Shown one piece after another: positions 16,371 to 24,907 of a stretch of DNA of 64,000 bases; position 1 is the stretch's first letter; every line of letters starts with the position of its first letter. The translations under genes were made by a program, and so were the position numbers. This DNA comes from CBDDLD01 sp965230605 (GTDB taxonomy: Bacteria > Bacteroidota > Bacteroidia > Flavobacteriales > Flavobacteriaceae), in NCBI GenBank assembly GCA_965230605.1, contig CBDDLD010000004.1, forward strand, positions 3,100,001 through 3,164,000. Reading direction: 5' to 3'. The notes below the pieces were generated by a model. That model was given only the letters and a program-made list of their open reading frames with translations, ran no database searches and was not told where the DNA came from.

Positions 16371-16823
16371 ATGAAAAACATCATTCTTCCTATTCGGTTT
16401 GGTATTGTTATAAGTGCTGCGCTCATAGCTTATTTCTTATTCCTTGCATTATTCGGATGGCACACTAACCCTGCGTTTAGTTTATTCAATTCAGTAATCA
16501 CTGCATTTGGCATCTATACTACAATTAAATATTACAAGCTTCAACAAGGTGATAATTTTAGGTATTCTAAAGGTTTTGGTTTAGGTATTGTGACTGGTTT
16601 TGTAGCTACACTTGTTTTCTCATTCTTCTTCTTATTTTATGCTACTGAAATCAACCCTAATTTCTTAGCTGAACTGCTTACCGTATTTAAAAACGACTAT
16701 AATGTTCATGTAGGCTTGGTTACTTTTGTTGTTGCCATTATGGGCTTTGCAACTACAGTTGTCATTACACTAACATGTATGCAATACTTTAAAAAGAGCT
16801 GGAATATCCCTCAAAACGGATAA
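16371..16823 (+). CDS. DUF4199-like four-helix membrane protein
   Basis: 150 residues with four transmembrane helices at about 8-28, 36-52, 65-90 and 112-138. Hallmarks resembling DUF4199 proteins of Bacteroidetes are the small extracytoplasmic loops, YYKLQQGDNFRYSKGFGLG between helices 2 and 3, and a long loop of charged and aromatic residues before helix 4. The family has no known function. Monocistronic, located before the rplU promoter. The family assignment is from overall pattern and moderate. Confidence 0.6.
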   Translation: MKNIILPIRFGIVISAALIAYFLFLALFGWHTNPAFSLFNSVITAFGIYTTIKYYKLQQGDNFRYSKGFGLGIVTGFVATLVFSFFFLFYATEINPNFLAELLTVFKNDYNVHVGLVTFVVAIMGFATTVVITLTCMQYFKKSWNIPQNG

Positions 16824-16828
16824 AACGT

Positions 16829-16858
16829 TTGTAGTTTAATTAATTAGCAGTATATTTG
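16829..16858 (+). promoter_or_regulatory. Promoter of rplU-rpmA
   Basis: TTG (16829-16831), 19-base spacer, TATATTTG (16851-16858): both elements of the Bacteroidetes primary-sigma promoter with standard spacing. Leader of about 35 bases. Confidence 0.8.
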
Positions 16859-16900
16859 CACTCATTTTTGAGTAAAATTAATTAATAAAAACGTTACGCT

Positions 16901-17437
16901 ATGTACGCAATTGTAGAGATAGCAGGGCATCAATTCAAAGTTGAAAAAGACCAGAAAGTTTTTGTTAATCGTTTATCTACTGATGAAGGAAAGAAAGTTG
17001 CATTTGACAATGTTCTTTTAATCGGTGACGGTGACAAAGTAACTGTAGGCGCCCCAGCTATAGGCGGAGCACAAGTTAGTGCAAAAGTCTTAAAACACTT
17101 TAAAGGAGATAAAGTGATTGTTTTCAAAAAGAAAAGACGTAAAGGTTACCGTGTGAAAAATGGTCACAGACAACCTTTAACTGAAATTCAAATTGAAGGC
17201 ATTGTAGCTTCAGGAGCTAAACCAGCAAAAGCTGAGAAGAAAGCGGCTCCGGCAAAAGAAGCTCCAAAAGCAAAAGCAGAGCCAAAAAAGGCAAAACCTA
17301 CTGCTAAAAAAGAAGAATCAACAACTCAAGACTTAAGCAGCATGACTGTTGCTCAGTTAAAAGAGATGGCTAAAGCAAAAGGAATTACAGGTATTTCTTC
17401 AATGAAGAAAGCTGATCTAATCGCTGCTTTAAGTTAG
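16901..17437 (+). CDS. rplU: 50S ribosomal protein L21 with C-terminal SAP/Rho-N-like extension
   Basis: 178 residues, while L21 normally has about 103. Residues 1-103 are a canonical L21: MYAIVEIAGHQFKVE at the start, VFKKKRRKGYRVKNGHRQ for 23S rRNA contact. After that comes a Lys/Ala/Pro-rich linker (about 106-142), then a helical unit LSSMTVAQLKEMAKAKGI and SMKKADLIAALS that looks like a SAP or Rho-N domain, a small nucleic-acid-binding fold. First gene of the rplU-rpmA pair with a strong promoter. Confidence 0.97.
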   Translation: MYAIVEIAGHQFKVEKDQKVFVNRLSTDEGKKVAFDNVLLIGDGDKVTVGAPAIGGAQVSAKVLKHFKGDKVIVFKKKRRKGYRVKNGHRQPLTEIQIEGIVASGAKPAKAEKKAAPAKEAPKAKAEPKKAKPTAKKEESTTQDLSSMTVAQLKEMAKAKGITGISSMKKADLIAALS

Positions 17438-17461
17438 TTTAAAATATAAAATCGAAATACA

Positions 17462-17722
17462 ATGGCACATAAAAAAGGAGTCGGAAGTTCGAAAAACGGT
17501 AGAGAATCAGAATCGAAACGCTTAGGTGTTAAGATTTTTGGCGGACAAGCTGCATTAGCAGGAAACATTATCGTTAGACAAAGAGGTACAGCACACAATC
17601 CTGGTGAGAATGTGTATGCTGGAAAAGACCACACTTTACATGCTAAAGTTGATGGTATCGTAAAATTTACTAAGAAAAAGGATAATAAATCTTACGTTTC
17701 AGTAATTCCATTTGAAGCTTAA
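17462..17722 (+). CDS. rpmA: 50S ribosomal protein L27
   Basis: 86 residues starting MAHKKGVGSSKNGRESESKR, the universal L27 N-terminus that reaches toward the peptidyl transferase centre. There is no Firmicutes-type cleavable N-terminal extension. Conserved GNIIVRQRGT and NVYAGKDHTLHA are present. Follows rplU by 24 bases and ends the operon at a terminator. Confidence 0.98.
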   Translation: MAHKKGVGSSKNGRESESKRLGVKIFGGQAALAGNIIVRQRGTAHNPGENVYAGKDHTLHAKVDGIVKFTKKKDNKSYVSVIPFEA

Positions 17723-17747
17723 GACTGATCTTATTTTCTATACAAAA

Positions 17748-17779
17748 TAAAAACCCGCTCTAATAGAGTGGGTTTTTTT
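17748..17779 (+). terminator. Rho-independent terminator after rpmA
   Basis: AAACCCGCTC-taata-GAGTGGGTTT (one wobble) followed by a long T run. Confidence 0.9.
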
Positions 17780-17830
17780 GTTATAATAAATTTCAGAAAA
17801 AAAGCGTTGAAAGTTTAAACTAACCACATA

Positions 17831-18496
17831 ATGAAAAAAACTTTCAGAATAAGTTTCCTTAGCACACTAGTCATTTTCACATGTTGTTCAATGCTCATCA
17901 AAACGGATAATTCTAATACGGGAAGTATAATGGAGATTAAAAAGATGAATGTTGTATACAGAGGTGTTACTAACCCCATTCAAATCTCTTTTCCTAAAGC
18001 TAAAGAAATCATAGTAGCTGCACCAGGCTTAAAAAAAGTTGATAATAATGGAGGCTTTTCTATGATCCCTCAAAGTGGTTCAGAAGTTAATATATTAGTT
18101 AAAGGTGTAATGGCTAATGGAGATACTATTACTGACACTAAGACGCTAAGAATTAAAACTATGGGTCATGCACGTGGCACTATCAATGGTTTAGGTTGCG
18201 GTAATAAATGTGAGTTGAGGCTGACAAAGCAAGAGCTTATGAATGGAAAAATTGGAATGAAAATTGGCGATTTCCTTTATGATATGGATTTTTTAGTAAC
18301 TGCATTTAAAGTAAAACTCCCAAGAAATAGAATAATTAGAATAACCGGCAACAAGATGAATGATATGGCGAAAAAGGAACTTAATAAACTTACAAGAAAT
18401 GACCGAATTCAAATTTTTGATATTGTGGTTTCTTGTTCTAGTGTTAATTTCAAATTAAAACCACCTTCTCCTATTTTAATTAAAGTAATACGATAA
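17831..18496 (+). CDS. Stand-alone GldM C-terminal-domain-like lipoprotein
   Basis: 221 residues. The leader MKKTFRISFLSTLVIFTCC has a lipobox-type cysteine pair. The mature part follows the last two domains of GldM, the periplasmic shaft of the T9SS/gliding motor: MNVVYRGVTNPIQISFP (GldM has VNVxYRGVxNPIxIS), AAPGLKK, MIPQSGSEVNI, a DSKTFRIK-like motif, GTINGLG, then DFLYDMDFLVTAFKVKLP and RIQIFDIVV near the C-terminus. The N-terminal membrane helix and first domains of GldM are missing; full GldM is about 510 residues. It is a paralogue or detached domain, not a truncated gene, as it has its own leader. Function unknown; possible partner of a GldK/N-type ring. Confidence 0.75.
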   Translation: MKKTFRISFLSTLVIFTCCSMLIKTDNSNTGSIMEIKKMNVVYRGVTNPIQISFPKAKEIIVAAPGLKKVDNNGGFSMIPQSGSEVNILVKGVMANGDTITDTKTLRIKTMGHARGTINGLGCGNKCELRLTKQELMNGKIGMKIGDFLYDMDFLVTAFKVKLPRNRIIRITGNKMNDMAKKELNKLTRNDRIQIFDIVVSCSSVNFKLKPPSPILIKVIR

Positions 18497-18499
18497 TAG

Positions 18500-20272
18500 T
18501 TATTCTACAATCTTCATCTTTTTTAATAAGAAGCTTGCATTCATATTTTTACACACGCCCTCTTTAAGCTTATAATCAAAATACAGCTCATCATTAACAA
18601 TCTCTGCATCAAAGTAGTAATTCTTTACAGGCTCTAGATGCTGCTCTATTTTGCAAAGGCTAAGATCATGGGTTGCAATAATGCCTGTTGCTTTTGTTGC
18701 TACCAACTGCTCTACAAACTTCTTAGAGCCAATAGCTTTATCTGTACTGTTTGTCCCTTTTAGAATTTCGTCTAGAACAATAAAGTACTGATCTTCTTTT
18801 ATGGCGCCTACAATAAACTTTAATCGCGTTAATTCAGAGAAGAAATAGGAACTTTCATCAGTTAATGAATCACTTGTGCGCATACTAGTGATTAACTTTA
18901 TCGGAACATAGTTACTTGTTTCGGCGCATACAGGTAAACCCATGTTTGCCATTACAATATGTAAAGAAACAGTCCTTAAAAATGTACTCTTTCCAGCCAT
19001 ATTAGCTCCGGTGATAATAAAGAAGGCATCACTATCTATTTTAAGATCACTGGTCACCCGTTTTTCGCTTATCAATAATGGATGTCCTAATGCTTTAGCC
19101 TCAATAGTTGGCCCTGATGTAGTAATTGTAGGGTAGACATACTCTTGGTGATTATAGGAAAATGTTCCCAGACTATTATAAGCATCAAAAAATGTGACGA
19201 CTTCAAACCAGTCGTTAACTTTACTTCCATAATTAGAAATCCATTTTTCGATCTTGTGCACTTGCATAATATCCCATAGAAAATAACCATTACCTAAAAC
19301 TGCGGATAAAAGATTATTTCTATTGTCTAGAGCATCCAAGGCTTTGGAAAAGTCCTTAAATATTTCTGAAGCTGATTTATCTGCTGTTCTTATTTTTTGC
19401 TGTTTCTCTTGAAGTAATTCTGAGGTAAAATCTTCTTGTTCAATAAGCTTTAAAAGCTCTGCATATTGCTTAAATGTTTCTTTAGCTTTAGAGGTGTGAA
19501 ACGCCAGCTTATTAGTTTGTTTGAGATATAACCCTGTGATTCCTAATCCTACTAATAACCAATAGCCTATATAAATAATAGGAATAGTTTCAAATACGGT
19601 TAATACTAAAACAAGTAGTGACGCTCCTATAAAAGCCATAGGTAGCCACTTAAAAATACTTGGCAAAAATGGTTTATATCCGGCAAGCCAATTGATTATA
19701 TGTTGTGCTGAAGTCTCTACTTTTATAAGACTTCCTACTGCTGAATAATTTTGACTCCAAGCTACTTTAGAGGCTAGTTCTTTAATCGCTTCTTGCCGTT
19801 CATTAATCCCACTGATGTTATTAGCCTTTATGGCATTAGCTAGCTTATCTTGTCCTTCTTGTATTACCGTTCTGTATATATATTGAAAAAAAGATCCTCT
19901 ACCGAAAAGATCCAAATCCAAACTGTAATGATGGTCAGCCTCTTGGTACTCTACACCTCCATCACGCCAGTGATAATCGTCATCCGCAATTTTAAGCTCT
20001 ATTTTATTAATTTCAATTAATGCTTTTGCCAGATCTTTATTCGATTTTATGTCTACATATTTAGAAAGCAATAAGAGAAAAACAGCAGTTCCTGCAATTG
20101 CAATTCCTAAAGCGACTTGCCAATAGGAAAATGAAAAGTAAACGCCCACAGCTGTAATTATAAATACAGAGAGACGATACATACTATATGTAATTAATTG
20201 TTGCTTTAACTCTTTTTCTACAGTTGTATAATGGGCTAACTGTGCGTTATAAAATAATCTTGGGTCTTTCAT
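18500..20272 (-). CDS. Membrane-anchored MutS-like ATPase
   Basis: 590 residues. It has the MutS core and ATPase domains but lacks the N-terminal mismatch-binding domain. Walker A GANMAGKST is at about 422-430, the MutS-typical RTSDSL and STDKAIGSKKF segments follow, and the Walker B FIVLDEIL precedes TGIIATHDLSL. Two pairs of hydrophobic helices at about 31-50/53-70 and 208-228/231-250 suggest a membrane protein, which classical MutS is not. This subgroup is common in Bacteroidetes with no established role. Upstream lies a terminator for the next gene. Confidence 0.85.
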   Translation of the reverse strand: MKDPRLFYNAQLAHYTTVEKELKQQLITYSMYRLSVFIITAVGVYFSFSYWQVALGIAIAGTAVFLLLLSKYVDIKSNKDLAKALIEINKIELKIADDDYHWRDGGVEYQEADHHYSLDLDLFGRGSFFQYIYRTVIQEGQDKLANAIKANNISGINERQEAIKELASKVAWSQNYSAVGSLIKVETSAQHIINWLAGYKPFLPSIFKWLPMAFIGASLLVLVLTVFETIPIIYIGYWLLVGLGITGLYLKQTNKLAFHTSKAKETFKQYAELLKLIEQEDFTSELLQEKQQKIRTADKSASEIFKDFSKALDALDNRNNLLSAVLGNGYFLWDIMQVHKIEKWISNYGSKVNDWFEVVTFFDAYNSLGTFSYNHQEYVYPTITTSGPTIEAKALGHPLLISEKRVTSDLKIDSDAFFIITGANMAGKSTFLRTVSLHIVMANMGLPVCAETSNYVPIKLITSMRTSDSLTDESSYFFSELTRLKFIVGAIKEDQYFIVLDEILKGTNSTDKAIGSKKFVEQLVATKATGIIATHDLSLCKIEQHLEPVKNYYFDAEIVNDELYFDYKLKEGVCKNMNASFLLKKMKIVE

Positions 20273-20296
20273 TATCTACATTGGACTGTAAATAAA

Positions 20297-20324
20297 CAAA
20301 AAATCCCAAGCAAAAGCTTGGGAT
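20297..20324 (-). terminator. Rho-independent terminator of the M61-like peptidase gene
   Basis: ATCCCAAGC-aaaa-GCTTGGGAT, perfect 9-bp stem, with an A run on the plus strand that is a U tract on the minus strand. Confidence 0.88.
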
Positions 20325-20343
20325 CAACACTTAAAAATAATAC

Positions 20344-22035
20344 TTATAGGTTTAAGATCTTTTTATTGTGGTCATTGATTTTTAATTGGGCAATATTGGC
20401 ATGTTTTACAGGATAATATGAAATGTCTATTTCTTTACCATCTCTTACCACTGTGAATTCTGCTTTGTATTCAATGTAACCATTGTATACACTTATTCTC
20501 TTAAATTTATCCTTAATTCTTAAACCAGCTTTATAGGCTTCAGAATTCTTATCTATTGAGGCAATAGATCTACGGTCATCAGAATATTCAAAACCAAGAT
20601 CAAAAACATCAGTGGTCTTATCATATTCGTATCCAAATTCTGAGAACATGGCCTGCAAATCTATTAATTTTCCTTCAACGATATGTTTTTCAAAAATAGT
20701 TTTAAAGTCTGCACCTAAATATTCTGTCATCAATTCAATGAAATATGGGTGTGATAATCTTTGCGTTTTAGTGAGTGCATCTTGTTTTATACGAAGTATG
20801 ACATTATCTAAACTCTTTTCTCCTTTTGTTTGTTGTTGTATTTTTTGATCTAAATAAAATGCAAATACGGCACCTCTTCTGTAAGGTAATTTTTCATAGT
20901 CTCTATTGGTCCAGAAATTATCATAATTGATTTCGCTATTAGGTGCTTCTTTAACAGGCGAATTATACAATGCTTTGATAAAACCATTAAGCTCTTCTAT
21001 AAAGTAATCTGCATTAGAATTATTAATCTTGTTCTTAGCTATATTCTTTATGGTGTAGTAATCGGTGAACCCTTCACTAAACCAATATTGCTCTTCTTCA
21101 TTATCATTTTTAATGAGATGTCCTATCCAATTGTGTTGATGTTCATGGTTAAGCAAATACACTAATCCCTGAAATTCTAAATATTCATTATTCGATGCCG
21201 ACATGGCAAATGAATTGGTAAGCCCTGTTCCTTGAAAACTGCTTCCTCGTTCTTGAACTGTAGGTATAATACTCACCGAAAAATAGTCTTGAGAATGATC
21301 TTGCATTAAATCGCGCTGAGTTTTGATGGTTGTTTTCAAAGCCTTGATTATGGTTTCATCATCAAAAGCTTGCCAATCACCTCTAGTTGCAAAGGCAACA
21401 TCATTTTCATTTATATTAATATGGTGTATTCTAAAGTCTCCTCCCATAAAGACAGCACTATGAAATTTCCGCTCGTTCGTTTCTTCTATAAACTGTTCTT
21501 GTACTCCACTCCCAAAGCTATTATGTATGACATAATTTTCCGGAAACCCTTTCCATGAAATATTTACATTGAACAGATCATACGAAGTATTAGCATAATC
21601 TCTTGGAAGCATTAATAGATTGTGGGAAAACACATGAAAATAGTCTTCATTTATAATAGGCCTATAGGTCGATCTTGACGTAAGCTTACCTTCTACATCT
21701 CGTTTTATGGTGTACTCAAAATCTATAGTTTTAAGCGACTTCGGGTGCGAAATTGTAACCCATCCACTATCCCTATTGACTGTTATGTCGCCTTCAATAT
21801 TAGGGAGCTTCATATGATGAATCACGTTGTATAGACTATCTTCACCCCAACCATTGTCCTGAAATAATAACGTAGTTTTTCCATTGGGTTCGGCCTTAAA
21901 TTGCATATTGACCTTTAAAAGTTGAGTCCCATTGTCATTATCAGGAGAAACAACATAAGTGACTTCATTTAGAGGTGCTGAGCATGATGTGCATAAGAGG
22001 ATAGCAAAAATGCAATAAACATAATACTTCATCAT
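20344..22035 (-). CDS. M61-like metallopeptidase lipoprotein with C-terminal PDZ-like region
   Basis: 563 residues. Leader with lipobox LLCTSC (Cys18). After a beta-rich N-terminal domain, the zinc site NHEHQHNWIGH gives HExxH, and 20-odd residues later EGFTDYYT supplies the third ligand (Glu), as in gluzincins of the M1/M61 group. A PDZ-like region follows (about 470-545, SEAYKAGLRIKDKFKRI). Role: probable surface or periplasmic aminopeptidase. Monocistronic, minus strand. Confidence 0.82.
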   Translation of the reverse strand: MMKYYVYCIFAILLCTSCSAPLNEVTYVVSPDNDNGTQLLKVNMQFKAEPNGKTTLLFQDNGWGEDSLYNVIHHMKLPNIEGDITVNRDSGWVTISHPKSLKTIDFEYTIKRDVEGKLTSRSTYRPIINEDYFHVFSHNLLMLPRDYANTSYDLFNVNISWKGFPENYVIHNSFGSGVQEQFIEETNERKFHSAVFMGGDFRIHHININENDVAFATRGDWQAFDDETIIKALKTTIKTQRDLMQDHSQDYFSVSIIPTVQERGSSFQGTGLTNSFAMSASNNEYLEFQGLVYLLNHEHQHNWIGHLIKNDNEEEQYWFSEGFTDYYTIKNIAKNKINNSNADYFIEELNGFIKALYNSPVKEAPNSEINYDNFWTNRDYEKLPYRRGAVFAFYLDQKIQQQTKGEKSLDNVILRIKQDALTKTQRLSHPYFIELMTEYLGADFKTIFEKHIVEGKLIDLQAMFSEFGYEYDKTTDVFDLGFEYSDDRRSIASIDKNSEAYKAGLRIKDKFKRISVYNGYIEYKAEFTVVRDGKEIDISYYPVKHANIAQLKINDHNKKILNL

Positions 22036-22089
22036 TTTGATTGATTTGATTTCGTATTAAAGACGAGAGGATTTTTGAAGTGTTACAAC

Positions 22090-22119
22090 AAAAAATCCCA
22101 AGCATAAGCTCGGGATTTT
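22090..22119 (-). terminator. Terminator of the sdhCAB operon
   Basis: AAAATCCC(a)AGC...GCT(c)GGGATTTT stem just after the stop of sdhB, symmetrical A and T runs. Confidence 0.85.
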
Positions 22120-22141
22120 ATATGAAAATTATAATGATTTT

Positions 22142-22888
22142 TTATCCTTTAAAAGTCGCTGCCAAGTACTCTCTATTCATACGTGCAATATTCTCTAGAG
22201 AGATGCCTTTAGGACATTCTACTTCACACGCTCCTGTATTGGTACAATTTCCAAAACCTTCTTCATCCATTTGTTTTACCATGTTTAATACACGATCAGT
22301 AGCTTCAACCTGTCCTTGAGGTAATAATGCAAATTGTGACACTTTAGCAGACACAAATAACATCGCACTAGAGTTCTTACACGAGGCGACACAAGCACCA
22401 CATCCAATACAAGTGGCGGCATCAAATGCCGTATCGGCATCGTGTTTGTTTATTGGAATGGCGTTAGCATCGATTGTGTTTCCTGAAGTATTAACAGATA
22501 TAAATCCTCCAGCGTGTTGTACACGATCAAAAGCACTTCTATCTACAACTAAATCTTTAATCACTGGGAATGCTTTGGCTCTAAATGGTTCTATATAGAT
22601 AGTATCTCCATCTTTAAACTTACGCATGTGTAGCTGGCAGGTTGTAATGCCTCTATCTGGCCCATGAGCTTCCCCATTGATATACAATGAGCACATACCA
22701 CATATACCTTCTCTACAGTCATGATCAAAAGCAACCGGCTCGTCACCTTTCTCTATGAGTTGAGTATTAAGGACGTCAAGCATTTCAAGAAAAGACATAT
22801 CAGGTGACACCTCTGAAATTTGATAGTCTACCATCTTTCCTTTATCGTTTGCGTCTTTTTGACGCCATATTTTTAACGTTAAATTCAT
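22142..22888 (-). CDS. sdhB: Succinate dehydrogenase/fumarate reductase iron-sulfur subunit
   Basis: 248 residues. N-terminal ferredoxin-like domain with the 2Fe-2S ligands CREGICGMC and TTCQLHM. The C-terminal domain carries CIGCGACVASC for the 4Fe-4S cluster and CTNTGACEVECPKGI for the 3Fe-4S cluster. It passes electrons from SdhA flavin to the membrane quinone site. Last gene of sdhC-sdhA-sdhB; 6 bases after sdhA. Confidence 0.97.
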   Translation of the reverse strand: MNLTLKIWRQKDANDKGKMVDYQISEVSPDMSFLEMLDVLNTQLIEKGDEPVAFDHDCREGICGMCSLYINGEAHGPDRGITTCQLHMRKFKDGDTIYIEPFRAKAFPVIKDLVVDRSAFDRVQHAGGFISVNTSGNTIDANAIPINKHDADTAFDAATCIGCGACVASCKNSSAMLFVSAKVSQFALLPQGQVEATDRVLNMVKQMDEEGFGNCTNTGACEVECPKGISLENIARMNREYLAATFKG

Positions 22889-22894
22889 GTCTTC

Positions 22895-24892
22895 CTATTT
22901 ATAACTTCTTTCTTTTACTTCTATATTTTCGTATACTAAATCTTCTTTGTGTAACACAGCGTCTTTAGGTTCGCCTTTATACTCCCATGCAGACACATAT
23001 TGGAATTCTTTTCTTCGTTTTGCTTCTCCCTCTTCTGTTTGGTGCTCTTCTCTAAAATGCCCCCCAGCTGATTCTTCTCTTAATAATGCATCTTTAGCGA
23101 ATAGCTCTCCCAGTTCAAGGAAATCGGCAACACGTGCTGCTTTAGCTAACTCTTCGTTAAATTCATTAGCGCCTCCCGGAACACGAACGTCATTCCAGAA
23201 TTCTTTACGTAGTGTACTAATTTCTTCAATAGCTTCTTTAAGTCCTTTTTCATTACGGGCCATTCCGCATTTATTCCACATGATCTTACCTAATTTCTTG
23301 TGGAAATAATCTACAGGTTTTGTTCCGTTATTATTAATTAAGTGATCTATAGAGTCACGGACGCTCTTTTCAGCAGCTTCAAACTCTGGAGTATCTGTGG
23401 AAATTGGACCTGTTCTAATATCATCAGCTAAATAATCTCCAATGGTATAAGGCAATACAAAATAACCATCAGCTAAACCTTGCATTAGAGCAGAGGCTCC
23501 TAATCGGTTAGCTCCATGATCTGAAAAGTTAGCCTCTCCGATACAATATAAACCAGGTACAGTTGTCTGTAGGTTGTAGTCTACCCAAACACCTCCCATG
23601 GTGTAATGTACTGCTGGGTAGATCATCATTGGTGTTTCGTATGGATTTTGATCTACAATTTTCTCGTACATCTGGAAAAGGTTTCCATATTTGGTCTTAA
23701 CAACTTCCTTTCCAAGTTGTTTTACTAATGCATTATCATTTTCATCTAGCCCTTTAACATGTGCTTGTTCTTTACCATAACGCATTATTGCTGAAGCAAA
23801 ATCTAAATACACTGCTTCTCCGGTGGCATTCACACCATAACCTGCATCACAGCGTTCCTTTGCAGCTCTAGACGCTACATCTCTTGGCACTAGATTGCCA
23901 AATGCAGGGTAACGTCGCTCTAGGTAGTAGTCTCTATCTTCTTCAGCAATTTGAGTAGGTTTTAAGCTTCCGTCTCTTATTGCTTTCACATCTTCCATTT
24001 TCTTAGGCACCCAAATACGTCCATCATTACGTAACGACTCTGACATTAGCGTTAGTTTAGATTGATGGTCTCCTGAAACAGGAATACATGTTGGGTGAAT
24101 CTGGGTGTAGCAAGGGTTTGCAAAATAAGCGCCTCTTTTATGAGCCTTCCATGCAGCTGTTACATTACTTCCCATAGCATTAGTGGATAGGAAAAATACG
24201 TTCCCATACCCCCCAGTTCCTAAAACAACAGCATGGGCTGAATGTCTTTCAATATCACCTGTTACTAGGTTTCTAGTAATGATCCCTCTAGCCTTTCCAT
24301 CTACAATAACAACATCTAGCATTTCGTGCCTATTGTACATTTTAATCTTACCACGACCAATTTGTCGGTTCATAGCAGAGTAAGCTCCAAGTAATAACTG
24401 CTGTCCCGTTTGTCCTTTAGCATAGAATGTTCTAGATACCAACACACCACCAAAAGAACGGTTATCTAATAGTCCACCATAGTCTCTTGCAAAAGGGACA
24501 CCTTGTGCTACACACTGGTCAATTATATTAGCTGACACCTCAGCCAATCGGTATACGTTTGCTTCACGAGAACGGTAATCGCCACCTTTTACAGTGTCAT
24601 AGAAAAGACGGTAGGTAGAATCCCCATCGCCCTGATAATTCTTTGCTGCGTTAATTCCGCCTTGTGCTGCAATAGAGTGTGCTCGTCTTGGTGAATCTTG
24701 AAAGCAAAATGCTTTTACGTTATATCCTAGTTCTGCTAAGGTAGCTGCAGCTGAACCCCCTGCTAATCCTGTTCCGACAACGATCACATCTATCAATCGT
24801 TTATTGGCAGGGTTAACAAGGTTTATATTGTTTTTATGATTTGTCCACTTATCTGCTAGTGGTCCTTGAGGTATTTTTGAATCTAAAGCCAT
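22895..24892 (-). CDS. sdhA: Succinate dehydrogenase/fumarate reductase flavoprotein subunit
   Basis: 665 residues. Rossmann FAD site VVGTGLAGGSAAATLAELGY near residue 36, the FAD-histidine region RRAHSIAAQGGINAAKNY, the substrate-domain HPTCIP and the late GLYCIGEANFSDHGANRLGAS. It oxidises succinate to fumarate at the cytoplasmic face, feeding electrons to SdhB. Length and partner set fit the type B succinate:quinone oxidoreductases of Bacteroidetes. Confidence 0.97.
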   Translation of the reverse strand: MALDSKIPQGPLADKWTNHKNNINLVNPANKRLIDVIVVGTGLAGGSAAATLAELGYNVKAFCFQDSPRRAHSIAAQGGINAAKNYQGDGDSTYRLFYDTVKGGDYRSREANVYRLAEVSANIIDQCVAQGVPFARDYGGLLDNRSFGGVLVSRTFYAKGQTGQQLLLGAYSAMNRQIGRGKIKMYNRHEMLDVVIVDGKARGIITRNLVTGDIERHSAHAVVLGTGGYGNVFFLSTNAMGSNVTAAWKAHKRGAYFANPCYTQIHPTCIPVSGDHQSKLTLMSESLRNDGRIWVPKKMEDVKAIRDGSLKPTQIAEEDRDYYLERRYPAFGNLVPRDVASRAAKERCDAGYGVNATGEAVYLDFASAIMRYGKEQAHVKGLDENDNALVKQLGKEVVKTKYGNLFQMYEKIVDQNPYETPMMIYPAVHYTMGGVWVDYNLQTTVPGLYCIGEANFSDHGANRLGASALMQGLADGYFVLPYTIGDYLADDIRTGPISTDTPEFEAAEKSVRDSIDHLINNNGTKPVDYFHKKLGKIMWNKCGMARNEKGLKEAIEEISTLRKEFWNDVRVPGGANEFNEELAKAARVADFLELGELFAKDALLREESAGGHFREEHQTEEGEAKRRKEFQYVSAWEYKGEPKDAVLHKEDLVYENIEVKERSYK

Positions 24893-24907
24893 CTTTATGA
24901 TAAGTAA

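Noticed and set aside
16182..16426. 62-residue minus-strand frame before the DUF4199-like gene
   Set aside because: Overlaps the start of a clear membrane protein gene and covers a -7 element; no conserved look.
22947..23309. 120-residue frame on the plus strand inside sdhA
   Set aside because: Antisense to a very clear sdhA with conserved FAD motifs; low-complexity, no start context.
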